From contig NC_088305.1 of assembly GCF_032854445.1 (NCBI RefSeq), forward strand, positions 10,545,606 through 10,609,605: a stretch of 64,000 bases of DNA, in the 5' to 3' direction. Shown piece after piece: positions 57,950-64,000 of the stretch. This stretch comes from Liolophura sinensis (Eukaryota > Mollusca > Polyplacophora > Chitonida > Chitonidae). Both the position numbers and the translations under genes were made by a program. Positions within the stretch are counted from its first letter, which is position 1. Every line of letters starts with the position of its first letter. Under the pieces are notes generated by a model. It saw nothing but the letters and a program-made list of their open reading frames with translations, did not search any database and was not told the DNA's origin.

Positions 57950-58120
57950 TTTTCCTCTCCGGCCGTACGTGGGAAGGTCTTACAAGCAACCTGCGGATGG
58001 TCGTGGGTTTCCCCGGGCTCTTCCCGGTTTCCTCCCACCATAATGCTGGCCGCCGTCGTATAAGTGAAATATTCCTGAGCTCGGCGTAAAACACCAATCA
58101 AATAAATAAATAATTAAATA
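57950..58120 (+). mobile_element. SINE-A 3' part
   Basis: TCTCCGGCCGTACGTGGGAA, GATGGTCGTGGGTTTCCCCG and CACCAATCAAATAAATAAAT. Confidence 0.85.
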
Positions 58121-58149
58121 ATTTAAGTTTTCATAATTGGTAGGATTGG

Positions 58150-58560
58150 GCTATCTTTTGGGACACTGTACAAGCAGCGTAAACGGTGTAACTTACTCCA
58201 AGTCTTTACTCCATAGGATACATCTTTCTTATTCGGAGACTGAACAGCCAGTGTAAACGTTGTAACTTATTGTAAGTCTGTACTCACTTGGGTACATCTT
58301 CCTTATTTGGAGACTGTACAGCCAGCGTAAATGGTGTAACTTATTGTAAGTCTGTATTCACTTGGGTACATCTTTCTTTTGCGGAGACTGTACAACCAGC
58401 GTAAATGGTGTAACTTATTGTAAGTCTGTATTCATCTGGGTACATCTTTCTTATCTGGAGACTGTACAACCAGCGTAAACGTTGTAACTTACTGTAAGTC
58501 GTCTATTCAATGAAATACATCTGTCTTGTTCGTAGCCTCTATGTACAACCAGTGTGAACT
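58150..58560 (+). repeat. Tandem repeat, about 73 bp x 5-6
   Basis: GTAACTTATTGTAAGTCTGT, GGGTACATCTTTCTTAT and GAGACTGTACAACCAGCGTA recur. Confidence 0.88.
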
Positions 58561-58934
58561 CTATGAATTACTATATATATTACTATTATAGTGTTTGCAA
58601 TAAGACAAATGTAACTTACTTGGAGGCTGAACAACCAGTGTCAACAATCAGAGACTTTAAAGAGTCTGTTCCGAATATTTTTTTCCAACAAAATTTTTTT
58701 GTGTTGCCTTGAGTTCCTGTAAATATGAGGCTATGTCGTACAAATACCTGTAGTGTTGAAATCGGTTTAAAGTTTCAAAAAAATTTGAATGCTACTCGCT
58801 TTGTCATTTTTAGGACGGGGGTGGGTGGAATCTTTTCGGAGCCTGAATCGTTGTGCCAACAAGGTCGCTTGATCTGCGGAACATTTCTCGCCAACAGAAG
58901 TAACTTACCGACAGAAATTCACCAGGTCGCGTGT

Positions 58935-59225
58935 TATCCACTATACGTGTACAACTCCCAATCTTTTCTCCACTATACGTGTCCAACTCCCAGTCTTTTC
59001 TCCACTATATGCGTGTGCAACTCCCTGTCTTTTCTCCACTATACGTGTACAACTCCCAGTCTTTTATCCACTATGCGTGTACAACTCCCAGTCAATTTCT
59101 GCACTATGCATGTACAACTCCTAGTCTTTTCTCCACTATACGTGTACAACGCCCAGTCTTTTCTCCACTATATGCATGTGCAACTCCCAATCTCTTTTCC
59201 ACTGTATGGGTACGTGTACATCTCC
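58935..59225 (+). repeat. 32-bp minisatellite, about 9 copies
   Basis: TTTTCTCCACTATACGTGTA and CAACTCCCAGTC recur. It creates the Tyr/Ser-rich 240-residue open frame over 58725-59447, which I do not call a gene. Confidence 0.88.
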
Positions 59226-60069
59226 CATGCAATCTATCTAATAGTTTCATTCAGTTTTGTGCGTTCCAGTACCGGAATAACGGCTTTACGCGGTGACGTG
59301 ACTTTCTGTTTGAGTGGACAGACTTCGAGTTCACCCCCCGCGACGATATTAACGCTGGTTGAAATTCAAGCCCACAGCACCGTCGTATTCAATACAGGTC
59401 CGCGTCCTATAGCGCCATACCAGGGGTCGGCCCGATATAAACTATAGCTGACAGGTCAGCCTCGGTGTACCTGAGCTATGCCATTAGGAAACCTAATCCC
59501 GCAGTATTCATACGCATCTCGGTCTACATGTAAATCCGCCGATGTATCGCTTTGGAACGCAGATGAACCCTTAATTCATTCACGCAAGAAAGACAAAAGA
59601 CCTCCGAATAAATATTCCGCGTGTTTTTTATGTGGATACGGCTAAGACACATCTGGGCGGTCTCTTAATTGTAATACATGTAGTATTGGCGTTTCTTCGC
59701 CTCAGCTGTTGTCAGTTTTTTGCTTACTCAGCATCATTTTGCCACCTTGTCTTTTCATCCCAACAGTTCTCTACTCCTCACCTTTGTGTGTGACTAGAGA
59801 CACCTCTGTATTCTATCATCTGAGGATGTGTGCTCTGATGATCAACAAGCTCTCAAGTACGGTCGATTTCAGTGTAAGGCTGAGTGTTTGAGTACCAACA
59901 AATAGGTCGATTTTGGCAACTCGATAGTATGGACTGTGTCATTAAACTGGCTATTTATTGTAACGAAATGGTTGGAACGTTGTGTATACGCATATCCAAA
60001 ATGAAAGAAAGAATAGGACAACTTCGCTTTTATGTAACAAAAAATGGACTAGGAAGACTATTCATCTAT

Positions 60070-60170
60070 CCAGTGGAACGATGTTACAAAATGTGTTACT
60101 AACTGGAATGATGTTACAAAATGTGTTACTAAATGGAACGGTGTTACAAAATATATTACCAATCAGATCA
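60070..60170 (+). repeat. 30-bp tandem repeat, 3 copies
   Basis: GGAA(C/T)G(A/G)TGTTACAAAAT followed by (G/A)T(G/A)TTAC repeats three times. Confidence 0.8.
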
Positions 60171-60815
60171 ATATAACTGGATTGGTTGTGTGTGTATCCA
60201 AAGGAGTTGCACCGTTTATAATAGAGTTAGTCGTCTGCGTAACCAAATTCAGTGGAAATAAACAACATGGGTGTTATTGTACTGTCGTTGCAATGGCGGT
60301 TGTCCGTGTAGGCAGATCAATGCCTCTATATAACAAGCTGCGAAGTCAAAGCCGTAGAACCATATAATAGCAATATATGGAACGTTGTAACCAATGTGAT
60401 GGTGATGATAATGATGACGATGATGAAGAGGAGAATAACGACGATAACACTGACGATGATATGGTGACGACTCCCTACCCAGTATTATGGATCCATCTAA
60501 TTAAACTATGGTTACCCTACCGTACTCAGCAGCTATATCACAGGAACTTTCTCATCTAATTTAGATATTTTGCTTAATTTTGTACATGGACTTTAAAGTC
60601 TTTAAAGTTTCCCCCATTTCTAAAACGGCGAGAACAATATGGCTGCAAAATTGTCTATGTGGCGTCAAGCCATAATCATTTATTCAATCATTCATTATAT
60701 ATCGGCGGTGGAGTCAGGAAAAAAACGCGCTATGTGCGACAGTCGGACTTGAACCTGTTACCTGTGTTAACACTATGACGAAATACATTAGTATATAGTA
60801 TTTAGTTATAACACT

Positions 60816-61297
60816 GTATTTTTTTTACCTAATTCTCGTTAAGCCATGGTGCTAGGGGCGTGTAAATTGCTACTATTTATGCATTTACATGAACAGTTAG
60901 AATAAAACCATGACTGAGGTAAACTGACAAGAGGGGGGCCTCCGTGGCTCAGTCGGTTGACGCGCTAGCGCAGCGCAATGACCGTGGAGTCTCTCATCAA
61001 TGCGGTCGCTGTGAGTTCAAGTCCAGCTCATGCTGGCTTCCTCTCCGGCCGTACGTGAGAAGGTCTTGCAGCAACCTGTGGATGGTCGTGGGTTTCCCCC
61101 GGGCTCTGCCCGGTTTCCTCCCACCATAATGCTGGCCGCCGTCGTATAAGTGAAATATTCTTGAGTACGGCGTAAAACACCAATCAAATAAATAAATAAA
61201 TAAACTGACAAGAGACCGTATTTCACCGGTTACCTGTGACCTTTTGCCAGCTACCAAACCATCATCATCGCTCTGGTTTTACTCTCTATGCTGTAGG
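60816..61297 (+). repeat. Interspersed repeat Rep2 split by a SINE
   Basis: The left part is 60816-60933 and the right part 61202-61297. Removing the SINE and one copy of the TSD restores a Rep2 continuous with the copies at 48043 and 50816. Confidence 0.75.
60934..61201 (+). mobile_element. SINE-A, full length, youngest-looking copy
   Basis: Complete from GGGGCCTCCGTGGCTCAGTC (A box) through GTGAGTTCAAGTCCAGCTC (B box) to the AATAAATAAATAAATAA tail. It is flanked by the perfect repeat AAACTGACAAGAG at 60921-60933 and 61202-61214. Confidence 0.93.
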
Positions 61298-61369
61298 TCT
61301 TTAATGTTATCGGGTAACAAATCTGTAGCCATTAAATCGTAACCGTGGAGACAACGGATAATAACTTTG

Positions 61370-62040
61370 TTGGCATTGCACAATAATGGTGAAAGTTGCT
61401 GGACAGCAGTATAGTGGTGCTATTGTACTCAAATAAGTGGTGTTCTCACCAAAATGAATGTAGTAGCATTGTTCTACTGGAAGGATTTGAGTTCCTGCCA
61501 ATATAAGGATGTAGCCCACTATTGTACTCAAACGGGTGAAGCTCTCACTATTATACTGGCACTATCATACTTATTCAAACTGGTAGAGCTTTCAACCATG
61601 AAGAGGCAATCTTGTGTTCCAACGAGCAAAGCTGTCACCAACATAGTGGCACTACTGTATTCCAACAAGTAGAGTTCTCGCCAGTTAAGTGTCACTATTG
61701 TACTCAAGCAAGTGGATCTCTAGTGGCACTAATTATACTCAAACGTTAGTTCACGTCAACGGAGAAGCACTAATGTATTGAAACCAGTAGTGTTCTCGCC
61801 ATTTTAGATGCACCAATGTAGGCCTACCTGTAGAATTCTGGTGGCGTTATGTCTTGTACGGCACCCAAACCCGTTAAACAGTACGGTTAGCCGATTTGTA
61901 GTGGCATTATTGCGTTCAAACCAGTGGACTTTTCGCCATTGTAGTCACTTTCATTTTAAAACGGGTTGAACGGCGTCGCCATGACTGAAGGAAACCGTTA
62001 TGTCAAACCAGTGACAGGGGTCGCCAATCTATCCAAAACG
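61370..62040 (+). repeat. Degenerate tandem repeat, unit about 55-60 bp
   Basis: Variants of GTGGCACTATTGTACTCAAA plus (C/G)(A/G)(A/G)GT(A/G)GAG(C/T)TCTC(A/G)CCA recur about ten times with strong divergence. Confidence 0.6.
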
Positions 62041-64000
62041 AGTCTAACTATATTGGTTAAAATGAGATGAATAACATAAGAACCCCTTACCTGCCTAGAG
62101 TCCTCCGCTCGATGAGAAGGCCTAAAACCGGATCACAGCCTCAGTAACCCGTATGCAGGGGAACTAACGTACGGTTCAGCTCTGGGGGTGGTTTGAGAGT
62201 GACAGAGACGAAGGCAGAACTGTCAGACACTTGGGAGTTTAAAGTTAGAGACCGCCGTACTCGCGCCCACCTTGCTGCTGTCCAATAGGCACACATAGCT
62301 AGACGGTTGAAAGGTACTCACAGAAATACTAAGCGATCGGGAGACATGTTATTGTAATTACCCTACCTGGGTCGATGAGAAGGGTTGGTCTTTGGTTATA
62401 GCTTCCCCATAAATCGGCCCAAGTCGGTTAACGAGCGGAGAAAAGGCTAAGGGAGTCTGTTATTTAGTGGCCAGCTAACTTCTGGCCCTTACAGTCCACA
62501 CCAGTCCGTCCGATTGGCATGGGACCCCAGGGGAAAACTCTCGCATTGATTTACCACAAATGACACATTTTCAACACGGCCTTTTTTTTTCGCTTTTCTC
62601 CCTCTATAGCGGCCCGCCAACGATGGAGGCAATTACCACGGGAATTGGCTCAAGTGTTGGTTTTATTTCACCGCGCCGTTAGTTAATACCCAGCCTTCAA
62701 CGGACGTCTACAGTCCAACGGTCGCAGACCTTTGGAGGCTGACTACCTGGCTTGATGACCGTTTACGCGGCACTTCAAAGTGGTTCCATTGACATGATGG
62801 TTACCAGGTGTTTTTGATGGAGCAAATCGGAAAGCAGTTCTCTTTCTTCGATTTGTAATTTCTCGCATTATAGTCGACCATCTAGTTTTATTATTTAATA
62901 TCAAGATCGTTGCCATTGTCTGCCATATAAATATACATGTATGTTCACGCTCAAAATCGCAAAGACCATCAAAACTTTCAAAACATATACGCATATATAA
63001 TTATTTGGAACGTAAGTCACATGAAAGAGGATGATCATAATGGTGTAAAAAAGATTTTTATTTTTTTATTTCTTTTCTATTTTTCATTGCTCTTTAACGT
63101 CATACTTACGACTCTTTCAGTTTTATACATGGCGGAAACTGGCGTGCCCGGAGAAAACGACTGACCTTCAACAAGTTATTGACGAACCTTTCCATTTGTG
63201 ACATGTCATATTGGAAGAAGACCAGGTCTCCAGTGAACATCATATAAAACTACACGAAAAAGCACTTGACCGTCGACCTCTTGTAATCACCAAGGCCGTG
63301 AGAACAACGGAAGCTGGAGAACCTTAAAACTTCCCTGTCCAAGATTGGTATTCGGCCCATGTTTCGTGTGATCTGGCGTTTGAAAGGTAAACAGCTTTCC
63401 ACGAGTGCCGGTAAAAACGGCTTTATGACGGTATAAATTGCAACCATCGGTGGTTTCCAGATAGGAAAAATGAAAAGGTTAATTGAAAGCTCTACACTAT
63501 AAGGCATTTCAAAAGGAAATACTTTGTTATTGATGTTTTTTTTTTTTTTTTTTTTTTTGCTGCAATAACAGAATACATTCTCAGACACTCAGACAACAGA
63601 ATTTCTACTAAATTTCACAGATTAATATTTTTGAGTGAAGGCTCACATCATCACATTTTATGCCTTAACAACTTGATTCAGTGTCTAGGTACAATGAATC
63701 CAGGGTTCACATACTCGATAATCCGTATTAATAAAAAAAAACGTTTCTTTGTAAACAGTGTCTGTACAACATTAGGCGTTGTTAGAACATACGTGCAGTG
63801 ACGGTATATGACGTCATCATTTTGGTCATAGTGGCGGCCAACTTACTTGAATGTGTAAACTCGATCGACAGAATTCGATATTTTTCGCATATAAAGTTAT
63901 GTTCTCAGATGAAACATTTTGCAGTAATTCCTGCAAGTTATACACAGAAGATTTTTTTCCCTGTGGAGTTCTCTTTAATAGTCGAGGGAGCTTGAGTGTC

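Larger units (their letters stand above)
56394..64000. other. Region upstream of the NACHT-WD40 gene
   Basis: No coding exon recognised. Donor-like sites on the - strand at about 57588 (TTCACAG-GTAAGC) and 62091 (TAGGCAG-GTAAGG) could end non-coding 5' exons, but this is unproven. The rest is repeats, AT-rich sequence and a homopolymer T run at about 63537. Confidence 0.5.

Noticed and set aside
58725-59447. 240-residue open frame on +
   Set aside because: Most of it is translation of a 32-bp minisatellite; no domain, no exon signals.
60377-60559. 60-residue Asp/Glu-rich frame on +
   Set aside because: Low-complexity GAT/GAC run; no splice or homology support.
62080-62470. GC-richer segment with donor-like CAG-GTAAGG on -, considered as a 5' exon or promoter of the NACHT gene
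   Set aside because: No coding continuity or transcript evidence; exon 1 already has a good start and an upstream stop.

Overview
The window is a piece of animal nuclear genome, most likely from a mollusc. It has AT-rich long introns, GT-AG splice sites, more than twenty copies of a tRNA-headed SINE ending in AATAAATAAATAAA, and many minisatellites. No prokaryotic, organellar or viral gene was seen. The phylum call rests on the SINE families, which resemble repeats known from molluscs. The species cannot be named from the sequence alone.

Two protein-coding genes can be read, and they converge tail to tail. On the + strand, positions 578-15007 hold the last eight exons of a peroxisomal carnitine O-octanoyltransferase (CROT-type). 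They give 290 residues, starting at the catalytic histidine and ending in the peroxisomal signal ARL. The 5' half lies upstream of the window. Its introns carry SINEs, a MITE-like family and four large tandem arrays, one of which copies an exon's own splice acceptor.

On the - strand, positions 56393 down to 21168 hold a complete seven-exon gene for a STAND-type NTPase of the NWD1/NWD2 kind. Its order is a DUF4062-type N-terminal domain, a NACHT NTPase (P-loop and Walker B visible), a helical region and a long WD40 C-terminal half. The conceptual protein is about 1,691 residues and ends in a CaaX-like tail, CVIS. Exons 4 and 7 each lack one base relative to the reading frame their neighbours require. 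The copy is therefore either hit by two assembly indels or is a recently broken gene.

Positions 15008-21167 between the two 3' ends are intergenic: 3' UTR candidates, SINE pieces, a 28-bp array and a long TA microsatellite. Intron 3 of the NACHT gene (about 12.7 kb) contains a decayed reverse transcriptase fragment, a foldback MITE and several arrays. Positions 56394-64000 lie upstream of the NACHT gene; I found no convincing coding exon there, only minisatellites and SINEs, one with a clean 13-bp target-site duplication nested in another repeat family.

The two genes have no evident functional link (fatty-acyl transfer in peroxisomes; nucleotide-driven sensing or assembly). The most unusual feature of the window is that copies of exon edges, with their splice signals, have been tandemly duplicated next to the real exon in both genes.
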